NCBI GenBank assembly: GCA_003427395.1
Contig: BFEA01000012.1
Location: forward strand, 321,106-361,892
DNA from: Chara braunii
Taxonomy: Eukaryota; Streptophyta; Charophyceae; Charales; Characeae
Direction of reading: 5' to 3'
Length of the DNA stretch: 40,787 bases
Both the position numbers and the translations under genes were made by a program. Shown here in pieces: positions 1-10,256 of this stretch. The notes beneath the pieces are model-generated. The model saw only the letters and a program-made list of their open reading frames with translations. It had not been told where the DNA came from and did no database searches. The number at the start of each line of letters is the position of its first letter. Position 1 is the stretch's first letter.

Positions 1-152
1 CACGATAAGGAAACGATTAAGCCGCCACACGATCTCGAGCCTTCGCCTTCCCCCTCCCAGCCCCCCTCTCTCACACACACAAAACAAAAGAACGAAAAAG
101 ACAATCAAGCCACACACACCAAAAGAAAAACGAAAAAAAAGTAAACCCATCA
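1..152. repeat. Repeat family R1, copy a (pyrimidine-rich, CA tract, A-rich tail)
   Basis: This is a C/T-rich block with a short (CA)n run followed by an AAAAACGAAAAA-type A-rich stretch. The same order of blocks, with long shared words such as CTTCCCCCTCCCAGCCCCCC, recurs at about 1545-1690. A looser version occurs at 1420-1545 and at 9832-10080. No coding frame is credible. It is either a tandem/dispersed satellite-like repeat or part of an older unrecognised element. Confidence 0.6.
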
Positions 153-1266
153 TGTGATGACCCGACCAAACATAGACTGAAACACACAACTGATTTCTGA
201 GTTTTGCTCATAGACTGAATGCCTTGCTGAGTTTCCCACTTGCTACTAAGTTCTCTAAATCAGTGTGTATGCATGCTTGCTGGACTGCATGTCTGTCTGA
301 GTGCTGCTTGGCTTGAGTATGTGTGTGGCCCACAAGCGCACTTGTCCGTTCGTTGGGGCCTCATGGCCGGTACTTACCTGTGGCCGTGACATTGAGGGAT
401 TGCAGCGGGGGGAAAACACTCAAGTAGCAGGTAGGCCGGTACCGCACCCTGAAGGGGTAGATGTGCGGGTACTGGAGGCCGAGCAGAAGAGGACAAAAGT
501 GGCATTTTGAAGAGGCCCAGTAGTTGTAGGCTAGGTCTAGGCGGGTACCAGTCCAAGCAGTCTGAGTCTAGGGCCTGTACGGGCAATATCAGAGTCTGCA
601 ATGATGTTTCCCTCCGAAAGGGAGGAGGTACCGGTTGCTTGGGAAGGCCGGGCGGCCTGGAAGTCACCGCCCAAGAGGCAAGCAGGACGCTATATCTCCA
701 GGCCGGGCGAAGAGCCCAGCCTCATTGTTGGTGTTCAAGTTTGGCAACACACTGGTTGGAGAGCTGGCTGGACCAGCGCTAGCTTGGAGCAAGCGCCGCT
801 GGGGAAGAAGCAAGGACTCGGAGGAGGAAGAAGGACAGGAAGGGGGAGGAGCGCCAGAGGTACTTACCTGGCTATGGTGGCAGCCATCTTCATCACCTTG
901 GTGGGCACTGCAGCAGGAAGGCCCCAGCTGGGGTTGAGCTACACCAAGAAGCTTCGAGGCAGAGTCAGGCATGGCGGCCTGAGCTAGGGCAGCCATAGCT
1001 ACTTTGGGTTGTCCTTTGGACATCTGGGCAAGGCCTAGTAGTCCGCCATAGCCTCGGCCTATGAGAGTGAAGAGTGCGGGGAGGCGGCCATGGCTATGGT
1101 GGACCTCAAGTGATACCTGCAGTAGAAGAGGGATTCAGACTTTGATTCTGGTTCAGCTATCCAACATTGTATTATTAGTTCTTGTGTGAATAAGACAGGA
1201 GGAGATAAGGAGGGAGAGAGGGTTGAGCGAAGAAGAACAGCTTGATCATTTGTCTATGCTGGTGTA
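153..1266. mobile_element. Candidate solo LTR (low confidence)
   Basis: The segment begins TGTGATGACCCGACC, which resembles the TGTgAcGACCCg start of many plant gypsy LTRs. It is flanked by the 5-bp word CATCA on both sides (148-152 and 1267-1271). The inner part has the GC-rich, GCCATAGC-containing composition seen in the other LTRs of this window. Its right end would be ..TA rather than the canonical ..CA, and no second copy is present here. The open frames inside it (for example around 600-990 on both strands) overlap one another and show no recognisable domain. Confidence 0.35.
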
Positions 1267-1419
1267 CATCACTCCTTTCTTACTTCTTCTTCTTCTTCTA
1301 ACCTTCTCTCTCCTCTCAAGTTCATTCATTTCTTTCTGCAATCGGACAGCATTGTATTACCTGATGAGTGTATATCTCAAAATTGGCCAGGATCATAACA
1401 ACCACCCTTTTCCCTCCTC

Positions 1420-1800
1420 CTCATCCTCTCCTTCCTCCTCGCACACAAACAAAAAGAAAAACAAAAAGAAAAAAACGAAAAAGACAATCGAGGCATACAC
1501 AAACAAAGGAAAAATGAAGAAAAAAGAACACTCCTCCTAACCCTCTCGCCTTCCCCCTCCCAGCCCCCCTCTCTCACACACACACAAAAGAAGAAAAACA
1601 AAAAAATAAACGAAAAACTTGGAAAAAGACGTTTGAGCCAGAAAAGCGAAAAAAAAAAGAAAACGAAAAAGAGGATTGAGCCACGGGGCTGCACCACGTA
1701 CCATGCCATTTACCCCCCTCTCCCCTCAAGTCCCCCTAACCCTCCCCACGTGGCGCAGCTTGTGTCTCTTTACCCACTCCCTTCCCTCGAATGTGGCACC
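1420..1800. repeat. Repeat family R1, copies b and c
   Basis: Two adjoining pyrimidine / CA / A-rich blocks (about 1420-1545 and 1545-1690) repeat the structure of 1-152. They are followed by a block (about 1690-1800) containing CCTCCCCACGTGGCGCAGCTTGTGT. That block is matched at about 10030-10065 downstream of element 1 (CCTCCCCACGTGAAGCAGCTTGTGT). Element 1 therefore sits between copies of the same repeat family. The flanking stretches 1267-1420 and 1800-2126 hold only pyrimidine-rich low-complexity sequence. Confidence 0.6.
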
Positions 1801-2126
1801 TGTCCTCCATTCACCTGATCCCTTCTCCCCGCAATGGCTGCACTTGTCCTGCGTCTATCGGATCTTAAATCCCCAATGACTGCCACACCCATCTTCCTTT
1901 TCCCTCATCCTTACTCCCCCACCTCCTCCTCTCCCTTCCATTGGATTTGGATCCCGAGACCTATTCCGCCCTGGTCATCAAGAACCCAATCCCATCATCG
2001 CGTCCCGCTGTCATGCCTGTTTGTTTCCCTCTCCACTCCTTCCTGATGTTGCCCTGTCTCTACTCATTTTCCCGATCAGGAGAGAAAAGCGAACCACTAT
2101 AGCCTGTTTCTCCCATTTACACCTCC

Positions 2127-3073
2127 TGAAACGGTTTTTCACCTTAGCAGTAGCAGATGCAGATCCCAGGGCTTGATCCATAGATCTTACCACACCCGTG
2201 TACAGTATCGCGTCGACCCCTGCGTGTTTGAACCCGTGACCTGTGTTTTGGTACTTGACTGTTGACTGTCGTAGGTCTGTGTAGCTGTAGGGGTTCGATC
2301 TGTAGGTCTGTTGAATAGGGGGCACAGCTGTGTAGAGGTCGTAGCTGCTACAGTCCTGAAAGGTCAAGGTCGTAGCTGCTACAGTCCCGAATGGCCAAGT
2401 CCACAGACTTCCGGAGGTCCGGAAGTGGCCTTTTGAGTCTTTACTCACGTTGGACCAGAGGCAAGTGGGCAAGTGGGTAGTCCAACCATGTCAAGTCAGC
2501 AGTACCCGGTTCCAGTCACACTTTGTCCAGTCAGCAGGTACCATGTGGGACTGTGTGCACCAAGGGCCCGGTGGAAAGGAGCAGACCAGCAGCCAACAGA
2601 AGTATAAATCAAGAGGCAGCGTCCAGCAATTCATTCATTCTGCTGTGAGCCAAGCAGAAGCGCTGCCAGTGTGTCCTGTGCGAGGTGGTATGCAGATGCC
2701 TGAAGCCGAAGTGGGCTGCAAGGGAGACGGAGCAGCCATAGCTGCTAGTAGTGATAGGGTTAGTGGGAAGCCATAACTGCGCCAGGTTAGAGTAGTGTCC
2801 AGTGTGTGTCTGTATGAGTGTGCAGTGAGAGAGTATGCGCGTGGGATATCCAGGGAGACCCAGTGAAGTGTGCATGTGAACAAGTTGTGAGGATACAGTG
2901 ATGTGGGGGATGATGTAAGGGCGCACAGGCGTCATAGTAACTTGAAGCAAGTTTGTATCTGAACTGTGTTCTCGCCTGTATTATCTCTGAGCTTTGTGTC
3001 GGCGCCTGGCGCCAGGGTGATTTGCCATATGTTTACATGCATGCGAAGTGAGAAGAAAGCGAGTCTGATTGCA
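2127..3073 (+). repeat. Element 1 left (5') LTR
   Basis: This 947-bp direct repeat matches 8776-9831, with scattered substitutions and small indels. It begins TGAAACG and ends ATTGCA, and the primer-binding site lies two bases beyond it. It contains a TATAAAT box shared by both LTRs. The numerous mismatches between the two LTRs point to an old insertion; an aligned divergence was not computed. Confidence 0.9.
2603..2609 (+). promoter_or_regulatory. Candidate LTR TATA box
   Basis: TATAAAT lies about 476 bases into the LTR and is conserved with its flanks (AGTATAAATCAAGAGGCA) in the other LTR at 9217-9223. This is a plausible U3 promoter for retrotransposon transcription. No start site can be fixed from sequence alone. 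Confidence 0.5.
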
Positions 3074-3075
3074 AT

Positions 3076-3087
3076 TGGTATCGGAGC
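3076..3087 (+). promoter_or_regulatory. Primer-binding site, initiator tRNA-Met type
   Basis: TGGTATCGGAGC begins two bases after the left LTR. It matches the usual plant retrotransposon primer site complementary to the 3' end of initiator tRNA-Met (TGGTATCAGAGC) at 11 of 12 positions. Its position fixes the LTR boundary and the element orientation. Confidence 0.85.
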
Positions 3088-3235
3088 AGGTTCCCGATGT
3101 TCCACGCACGACGTCGTCATCAAGAAGATGCGCCAGCAAGGCACCATGTCAGCAGGACGCCATCGTGGGAAGTCGCCATAGATGCACTGCTGCAGCGAGA
3201 GGCCGCATGCCCGCACACAGAATGAAGACGAAGAA

Positions 3236-3238
<3 letters not shown>

Positions 3239-3315
<77 letters not shown>
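3239..3315. repeat. (GA)n microsatellite in element 1 leader
   Basis: About 38 uninterrupted GA dinucleotides lie in the untranslated leader between the primer site and gag. Open frames of Glu-Arg or Ser-Leu repeats across it are artefacts. Confidence 0.97.
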
Positions 3316-3317
<2 letters not shown>

Positions 3318-3579
3318 CGATTCAAGATTGGTTGTGTGACCCGCTGAAGAATGTGGCTGCCATAGCCGCCGAGCTCGGACATACGGAGAAACAGAGGAAG
3401 ACGAAGAAGACCAGAAGAGGATAAGGAAGTTAAGCGGAGGAGGAAGGACAGACGACGAAGGGGGCGAAGAAGAAAGAGACGAGGGATGAGAAAGAAGCCA
3501 TAGCCGAGGGTGAAGGAGGAGGAAGATGGATGAAGGTGAAAGAAGGTGAGAGAGAGAGGGTTGGCAGCCATACGCAGCG

Positions 3580-3756
3580 TTGACCAAGGCACTTAACATC
3601 GTTGACCAGGGAGTTCACCAACGTTGACCGGGGTGTTTACCAGCATTGACCTGCGCGTTTACCAGCATTGACCGAGGAGTTGACCGGGACATTGACCAGC
3701 GTTGATCGAGGTGTTGACCAGGGCGTTGACCGGAGCTGTTGACCACGAAGTTGACC
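3580..3756 (+). repeat. Minisatellite of TTGACC motifs (W-box-like array)
   Basis: Eleven TTGACC hexamers start at 3580, 3602, 3624, 3646, 3668, 3680, 3692, 3714, 3726, 3739 and 3751. A degenerate TTGATC lies at 3702. Spacing is 22 bp for the first five, then mostly 12 bp. TTGAC[C/T] is the core bound by plant WRKY transcription factors. Whether it works here as a binding array or is only a tandem repeat cannot be told from sequence. One unresolved base lies at 3758. Confidence 0.8.
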
Positions 3757-4346
3757 ANGCTGGAGTTGGTATACTCTCGCCAAGCCTTCAGCCTATCCCC
3801 TCGCCCTATGGATGTGCACTCACCCCATGGTACTTGCTGAGTCTGTCTCTCTCTTCTTTCTATATTGAGTCTCTTCTGTCCAGGTGATAGGAATTCTGTG
3901 CATGAGGTCGTAGAGCTGTGTTGACCAAACCCACATGGGCCGAGTAGGGCTAAAGGCCGTGTCTGACGAGTGACTGACCCGGAGGACAAACCTTTTTAAG
4001 GACCGGTACAGACCGGCAGGCTGCTCGGTGTGGCACAATAGGCCCAAAATCGGAGTTGTGGGATGCACAACTAGCTGTCTAAGTCCTGAGAGGACTTGGT
4101 GATCATGTCGTCCTGTTTGCAACGTTAAATAATTCCAGAGGATTTATAGGGGATCTCCTTAAATGCCTCCTGGTCAGCAGTAAGTCCTGTACTGACAGCC
4201 TAGTGGTAGATTCAAGCTAGAGACCATAGTTGACAGGGTCCCAAAAGGATTATGTGGTCGTTAGACAGTCAGTCATTTAAATCAGTCAAGGGGTGGAAGT
4301 CTAAGTGGTGAGGAGTGGAACTGTCATTTAGTTGTGCACCTTCACT

Positions 4347-4826
4347 ATGGTGGACACGCGAGGCGGTAAGAGCACCACCCCATACACGAAAGAGCAAGAA
4401 GAGAGGGCCGCCGCCATACTGAAGGAAAGAAAGGAGACGGAGGCCAAGAAGCAGGCCCTATTGGAGGAGTAGGCGGCGAAGAAGAAGAAGCTCGAAGTAG
4501 AAATGGAGAGGTTGAAGAGGGAAGATGAGGAGAAGCTTAAGTAGAAGAAGAAGAAGAAGAAGAAGAAAAAGAGGAGAGATACCCCTGGTGAGGAAAGGAG
4601 AGAGGAAAGAGGGGAATCCAGTGGGATTAGTGAGGAGGAGAAGAAACTGGAGAAGATGGTGTCAGAATGGGTGGCCAACTTCTCCCTGGGGGAAGATGAG
4701 GAGGCGTTGATGTACATTCCCCAGGATGAGAGGGATGTTGTTGTGGCAGAAATACAGGCCCTGACCAATCCCTTAAAGCAGCAGGCCCTAGAAGAGGAAA
4801 AGAGAATGGAGTGGAAGGCGCATTGA
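4347..4826 (+). pseudogene. Element 1 gag N-terminal region (broken)
   Basis: An ATG at 4347 opens a charged, Lys/Glu-rich, coiled-coil-like frame (MVDTRGGKSTTPYTKEQEER...). It is stopped at 4470-4472 and 4542-4544. A change of frame within the (AAG)n tract near 4545-4570 leads into a second acidic, helical stretch (VSEWVANFSLGEDEEALMYI and onward) that ends at the TGA at 4824-4826. Charged coiled-coil N-termini precede the capsid-like domain in this type of element. The minus-strand frame across this stretch is a shadow. Confidence 0.6.
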
Positions 4827-4879
4827 AGCGGCAACAGAGTTAGAGAAGGAATTGGCTACCACAGCAGAGCAGCACGCCA

Positions 4880-5542
4880 ATGCGCTGGCCAAAGGGGACT
4901 TACATAGCAAAGTGGACGTTATTGCAAGGAGATGTACTTATTCACGCCCAACAGGAGCAGATGCATTCCCCAAGGGGCCATGACACAAAAAAAAAACGTT
5001 TTGGCGCTATAGAGGGCGCCAAGCTCGTGGCCCCAAAAGAGGAGGAAACATGCCCGCGTAGGGAACGTGTAAAAGTAAAGTTTCCTGACGCCTACAGCGG
5101 GAAACAAGGAGAATTTTTTGATAATTGTGAGGCAAATATCAATTCCTACGTGCACCTCCAGGATATTATCCCTGAGGAGCAAGTCCTTATTGCATTCCAC
5201 GCCCTTAGAGATGAGGCGTCCAGCTTCGCCAAATCAATAGCCCGCGCCGCCAAATGTGACAATGACATGGTGGCGTCCTCCACCGTCACTCCCCTCCACG
5301 AATTCCTCAACTTACTTCGCAAACGTTTCGCGGATGTAACTAGAGGGATCAAAGCTTTAGACAAGCTCCAGACGATCCACACACGTCAGTGGAAAAGTGC
5401 GAGGACACTCAAGCGTGTTGTGGATGAGCTTGTCGCAGTTCCTAACCATGGGGTCACTGAGCTACAGTTGGTTCAGTTATTCTATCGTGTGATGCCCAAG
5501 AGTTTGCACGAGCACTTTGCGAGAGCACGGGATGACCTATGA
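4880..5542 (+). pseudogene. Element 1 Gag capsid-like (Retrotrans_gag) domain
   Basis: The 220-residue open frame carries the typical retrotransposon Gag core. VKVKFPDAYSGKQGEFFDNC near residue 70 is followed by a helical region (INSYVHLQDIIPEEQVLIAF), then LHEFLNLLRKRF, and ends ...MPKSLHEHFARARDDL. The protein would form the capsid-like particle packaging element RNA in the cytoplasm. The first 60 or so residues look out of frame with the upstream gag part. The frame stops at 5540-5542, where homologous sequence appears to continue in the frame beginning near 5517 (TYDKLRRGVVAYEALSM). That indicates a frameshift rather than a natural end. Confidence 0.8.
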
Positions 5543-6148
5543 TAAATTGCGTCGCGGCGTTGTTGCTTATGAGGCCCTGTCCATGCCGATCACTGCCTTT
5601 TGGCACAAAGATCTTGAAAAGGGTAAGAAGTGGAAGGGTCGGACCACTTCGGGGCAGGTTAAAGGGAAAGATAGCCTGATCTTGACGGTAGACGAGGGAG
5701 GAATGGAGGAGCTGAGATTGAGTGGGGCCTCGAGGACGAGGACAAGAGTGTGGGTCAGCGGAGGACCTATGCTGCTGTCGTGGTTGGTGGGAGGCCGCAA
5801 GGAAGAGGAGGAGGCCGGGGCCAAGGGGGCAGGGCCTCTGGTGGTCGAGGGAAGGACGATCAGGGGGTTGGCAATAGGGGAAACCGCCAAGAGGGAGACA
5901 GGGGTCAAGGTCCCCCGCAAAACCGTCCTCGTTCCAATCGATCACCTCCCAGGAGGGGTGGATGGCACCCTGGCTTGCCACAAGGCAGACCCTGGGAAGA
6001 TCTGGGCCTTGATCAGAAAGGAAGGCAGAAGAGGATAGACCAGGATCAATGCATTTATTGCGGTGATTCGGGGCACATTATTAAATACTGCCCCAAATAT
6101 AGAGAGGCCCGCTATGCTGCACAGGCAGCAAAAGGCAACTGCCGGTAG
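5543..6148 (+). pseudogene. Element 1 Gag C-terminus with CCHC zinc knuckle
   Basis: After the frameshift the frame runs through a linker. It then changes again near 5730-5750 into a Gly/Arg-rich tract (repeated GRGGGRGQGG-like residues) ending in CIYCGDSGHIIKYCP, a complete C-X2-C-X4-H-X4-C zinc knuckle at about 6050-6090. Such knuckles bind the element RNA during packaging. At least two frameshifts separate capsid and nucleocapsid, so this Gag cannot be made as one protein. Confidence 0.8.
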
Positions 6149-6222
6149 GGGTTGCAACTGCCCTTACCTCTAGACCGTGTGGAGAAGAGTGTGCGCACCA
6201 TAGAGAAACTCCCAAACCACAT

Positions 6223-7836
6223 GTGTCTATGGCAGAGGTTGTTGGCCAGTGCCTAGATAGCTGTCTAGAGACTGCTTGTGTTAGGGTCTCTATAGGCACT
6301 TCCCTCACAGGGGTGGCAAAAGAATTGAAGGAGAGGATGTTTGCCTGGGCCAAGATGAAGAAAGATGGAAAAGGACAACTAGTGTTAGTAGACGTTGAGT
6401 TTTTTAGAGGCTGAGTAGGGGCCCTTATAGACAGTGGGGCCACCCGTAGTTATATCAGTCGTAAAGCGCTACAGAAGCTGAAGCTGAATTTGAAGGTCCA
6501 AAAGTTGGAGGAACCTATAGTCGGCATACTCGCAGACAATCGCACGATGCGAGTCGAGGATTATGTTGAGGGAGTCCAGGCTTATAACCGCCTAGAGAAA
6601 GATGGGAAGGTGGAGAGAGTTCTCCATTCCCTGACCCTCCTCGTAGAAGATAATCTCCCGTTTGATATAATCCTAGGAATGGACTGGGGAGAGGCAGTTG
6701 GGGCCACACTCCACTTCAGAGAGCATGAGTGTAGGCTCCCTAGCCCATCATGTGGAGTTAAGCCTGCTTGCCTGTTTCATGTGTCGGGGGTAAACAACCA
6801 GTTAGCACATTACTGCCTCAGCGCTCCTGCATTCGCAAGGTTAGTAAGGAAGGAGCAGCTAGAAAAACAGGTTTTCATAGCCTATGTTAGGCCAGTCACT
6901 GAGCCTAAAACCGAAGAGTCCATAGACCCTCGTATTGCCAAGCTGCTAGAGGAATATACAGATCTGTTTGAGCCGCTTACAAGAGTAGTATCGCGGCCAA
7001 TTCAGCATCGTATAGAAATAGAGCCTTGCAGTAGAACTCCCAAAGGAGCTGTGTATAGAATGTCCCCAAGGGAGTTAGAGGAACTACGGAAGCAGTTAGA
7101 TGAGTTCCTCGAGAAGGGTTGGATTAGGCCCAGTTCGTCTCCTTTTGGAGCACCTCTTCCGTTTGTCCCCAAAAAGGAGGGAAAGTTGAGAATGTGCATT
7201 TACTATAGGGGTCTCAACGCCATCACAGCGAAGAACGCAGAACCACTGCCCCGTATAGATGATTTGTTAGATTGGGTGCAGGGCTGCAAGTACTTCTCTA
7301 AGATACATTTGAAGTCGAGCTATCATCAGATAGAGGTCCATCCCGATGATCAGCACAAGACGACGTTCAGGACCAGACATGGGCACTATGAGTTTATAGT
7401 GATGCCCTTTGGACTAACCAACGCGCTAGCTACGTTTCAGCGTTGCATAAATAACTTGTTTAGGCCGTGGTTAGATAGGTTTGTAGTGCTCTACTTAGGT
7501 GTCATTCTAATGTTTAGTGAGACCCTACAGAAGCACGAGGGCCATTTGAGGCAGGTCTTGGGGAAGTTGAGACAAGCTAACTTCAAGATCAACGCGAAGA
7601 AGTGTGAGTGGGCCAAGACACAGGTTTTATACCTAGGCCACGTCCTAGATGGAGATGGCATAAAGCCTGAGGATAGTAAGATAGCAGCGATTAGACACTG
7701 GCCAACTCCCCGCACGCTGACAGAGTTGCGGTCGTTCCTAGGGTTGGCAAAATACTACAGAAAGTTCTTTAGGAACTTTTCCACCATCGCTGCTTCCCTT
7801 CGCAGGTCGCTAAAGAAAGAGGCAATCTGGAAGTGA
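6223..7836 (+). pseudogene. Element 1 Pol: aspartic protease and reverse transcriptase (dead)
   Basis: One reading frame carries a retropepsin with an intact active-site motif (ALIDSGATRSYIS, just after an in-frame TGA at 6412-6414), the later protease motif IILGMDWG, and the RT. RT landmarks: GWIRPSSSPFGAPLPFVPKK, MCIYYRGLN (normally CIDYR), YHQIEVHPDD, FIVMPFGLTNALATFQ and LGHVLDGDGIKPEDSK. The catalytic YxDD box reads YLGV (codons 7492-7503), so both metal-binding aspartates are lost through single-base changes. A TGA at 7834-7836 then interrupts the frame in the RT-RNase H connection. The family assignment (gypsy/chromovirus) is firm. Confidence 0.93.
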
Positions 7837-8178
7837 GACAAAGACTGTACATCAGCCCTAAAGAAGTTAAAGCAAGCCTTGATAAAGTACCCAGTCCTCA
7901 AGGTAGACGATCCGTCCTTGCTTTTCGTTGTGACAACTGATGCAAGTCAGTACGGTATAAGTGTTGTCTTACAACAAGACAATGGCAATGGATATAGACC
8001 CGTAGAGTTCATGTCTGCCAGAATGCCTTCGGAAAATGTAGTTAGCGCATACAACAATAGCATGCACTTAGCGACTTGTCGCACTCCCAACGAACTGCAT
8101 AAGTCCTTTAGACCTTGCAGACCGTTTGGGGGACTTAACCGGGATCAGATTCAGAGGCTACCACCCAGTACTAGGTAA
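7837..8178 (+). pseudogene. Element 1 RNase H remnant with deletion junction
   Basis: The frame continues without shift into the start of RNase H (FVVTTDASQYGISVVLQQD, then EFMSARMPSE). At about 8040-8060, where the ELLA-type helix should follow, it changes abruptly to a sequence (PNELHKSF...) that I read as the far end of the integrase region. The rest of RNase H, the integrase zinc finger and the whole DDE core are missing. A TAG at 8176-8178 ends the stretch. Confidence 0.8.
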
Positions 8179-8698
8179 TTTGCGATACAGCACGAAAAGG
8201 AGATTGCTACCGTAGTTAAGAGCCTCAGGAAGGCCCAACACCGAATGATAGAGCAAGCCAATAAGCACCGTCACCCTTTACAGTTCCATGTAGGCGACTT
8301 AATCTGGGTTAAGTCTAAAGAATTTGCTCCTGAGGAAAACATCTCACAGAAACGGTTACCTGCTTATAGAGGGCCGTGGCCAGTCGTAGAAGTCAAGGGC
8401 GGAGAGGATGGACCGTCCTACACCATAGAGATCCCAGCACACCTCCACACCTACCCAGTTTTTCATGCATGAAAGTTGTTGCCTTGTACCACGAGTCAGC
8501 AGTTCCCATCACGAAGGTCTATGATTCCTCCGGAGTTGGATGGAAGGTACGACATTGATAGCATAGTAAGTGAGGATGTCGTCAGAACAGGAGGTAGAGG
8601 TCGTCCACAGAAACAGTACAAAGTCAGAACTTGAAGACGATCGCTGGTTCAACATAACAGAGCTTCTAGAGACAACTCTCGATATAGTCCGAGCCTAA
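8179..8698 (+). pseudogene. Element 1 integrase C-terminus and chromodomain
   Basis: In the same frame as RT, the sequence reads KAQHRMIEQANKHRHPLQF, then HVGDLIWVKSKEF, the GPY/F-type C-terminal integrase module (AYRGPWPVVEV). A TGA at 8470-8472 replaces the usual HASKL continuation. A chromodomain follows: PPELDGRYDIDSIV, the aromatic segment QYKVR, then after a frameshift near 8630 DDRWFNITELLETT, ending at the TAA at 8696. In chromoviruses this domain directs integration toward particular chromatin. Confidence 0.85.
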
Positions 8699-8775
8699 TT
8701 GAGAGATAAGAAGGGTAAAGGTCCTGCCTTAGACTGCAGTATTCTCGGAGGACCTCGAATATAGGCCGGCAGGAG

Positions 8776-9831
8776 TGAAACGTTTTTTCACCTCAGCAGT
8801 AGCAGATGCAGATCCCAGGGCTTAATCCCTAGAATTTACCACACTCGTGTAGAGTATCGAGTCAACCCCTATGTGTTTGAACCCGTGACCTGTGTTTTGG
8901 GAGTTAACTGTTGTCTGTCGTAGGTCTCTGTAGCTGTAGCGGTTCGATTTGTAGGTCTATTGAATAGGGGGCACAACTGTGTAGAGGTCGTAGCTGCTAC
9001 AGTCCTCAAAGGTCAAGGTCATAGCTGTTATAGTCCCGAAAGGCCAAGTCCACAGCCTTTCGAGTCTTTACTCATGTTGGACCAAAGGCAAGTGGGCAAG
9101 TGAATAGTCCAACTGTGTCAAGTCAGCAGTACCTGGTCCCAATCACACTTTGTCCAGTCAGCACGTGTGTGCACCAAGGCCCCAGTGGAAAGGAGCAAAC
9201 CAGCGGCCAACAAAAGTATAAATCAAGAGGCAACGTTCAGCAATTCATTCATTTTGCAGTGACCCAAGCGGAAGCGCTGGCAGTATGTCTTTGCCCGAAG
9301 CCGAAGTGGGCTGCGAGGGAGACACGAGCAGCCATAGCTGCTAGTAGTGATAGGGTTAGCGGGCAGCCATAGTTGCGCCAGGTTAGAGTAGTGTCCAGTG
9401 TGTGTGTGTATGAGTGTGCAGTGACCCAAGCGGAAGCGCTGGCAGCATGTCTTTGCCCGAAGCCGAAGTGGGCTGCGAGGGAGACACGAGCAGCCATAGC
9501 TCCTAGTAGTGATAGGGTTAGCGAGCAGCCATAGTTGCTCCAGGTTCGAGTAGTGTCCAGTGTGTGTGTGTATGAGTGTGCAGTGAGAGTGTATGCGCCT
9601 GGGATATTTAGGGAGACCCAGTGAAGTGTGCATGTGAACAAGTTGTGAGGATACAATGACGTGGGGGATGATGTAAGGGCGCACTGACGCCATAGTTACT
9701 TGAAGTGAGTTTGTATGTGGACTGTGTTCTCGCCTGTAATATCTCTGAGCTTTGTGTGGGCACCTGGTGCCAGGGTGATTTGTCGTCTGTTTACATGCAT
9801 GCGAAGTGAGAAGAAAGCGAGTCTGACTGCA
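8776..9831 (+). repeat. Element 1 right (3') LTR
   Basis: The partner of 2127-3073 begins TGAAACG, just after a weak purine-rich stretch (AGGCCGGCAGGAG), and ends ACTGCA. It is 1056 bp long because it contains a 162-bp internal tandem duplication absent from the left LTR. A TATAAAT box lies at 9217-9223. Confidence 0.9.
9257..9580 (+). repeat. 162-bp tandem duplication inside the right LTR
   Basis: The block 9257-9418 (starting CAGTGACCCAAGCGGAAGCG) is repeated at 9419-9580 with only a few substitutions. The left LTR has a single equivalent. The duplication therefore arose after insertion, or in the template of one LTR only. It lies just downstream of the TATA box. Confidence 0.88.
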
Positions 9832-9855
9832 CTCCCCTCTCCCTCCCTTGGCCGC

Positions 9856-9893
<38 letters not shown>

Positions 9894-10090
9894 TCACTCT
9901 CACACACACACCCACCCACCCACACACACACACACACATACACATACACACCTAAAAAAAAAACGAAAATAATGAAAATGGATAAACGATCCAGCGACGT
10001 GGCTGCGACATGTGACGCCCCTCCCCCCCCTAAACCTCCCCACGTGAAGCAGCTTGTGTTTCCAGGCACGTGGCTGCGACATGTGATTGA
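9832..10090. repeat. Repeat family R1, copy d, with CT/CA microsatellites
   Basis: Directly after element 1 comes a pyrimidine block, (CT)n, (CA)n, an A-rich stretch and a GC block CCTCCCCACGTGAAGCAGC, in the same order as 1545-1800 before the element. A short direct repeat (CACGTGGCTGCGACATGTGA-like) occurs near 9998 and 10065. Confidence 0.7.
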
Positions 10091-10206
10091 TGTTAATCGG
10101 TGATTGATGTCATTATTATCTTACCTTGTCCTCGTAAATCATGCTCATGCTCCTTATCTTTCATCTTCCTCGTCATCTTCATCTGTCAACGTTGTCATGG
10201 TCAGGT

Positions 10207-10207
<1 letters not shown>

Positions 10208-10256
<49 letters not shown>

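Larger units (their letters stand above)
2127..9831 (+). mobile_element. Element 1: degenerate Ty3/gypsy chromovirus, complete LTR to LTR
   Basis: Two homologous LTRs (2127-3073 and 8776-9831), both starting TGAAACG and ending TGCA, enclose a gag-pol remnant in plus orientation. The flanks carry a 4-bp match (CTCC at 2123-2126 and 9832-9835), which may be the target duplication. The order gag, zinc knuckle, protease, RT, RNase H remnant, integrase C-terminus, chromodomain is that of a plant chromovirus. Pol is in one frame but carries stops at 6412, 7834, 8176 and 8470 and a frameshift near 8630. The integrase core is deleted. The element cannot make its own enzymes. Confidence 0.93.

Noticed and set aside
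1355-1385. Hammerhead-ribozyme-like CTGATGAG word
   Set aside because: The required GAAA after stem II and the matching helices I and III are not found.
3069-3592. Long Glu-Arg and Ser-Leu open frames
   Set aside because: They exist only because the (GA)n tract has no stop codons; there is no sequence outside the repeat that looks coding.
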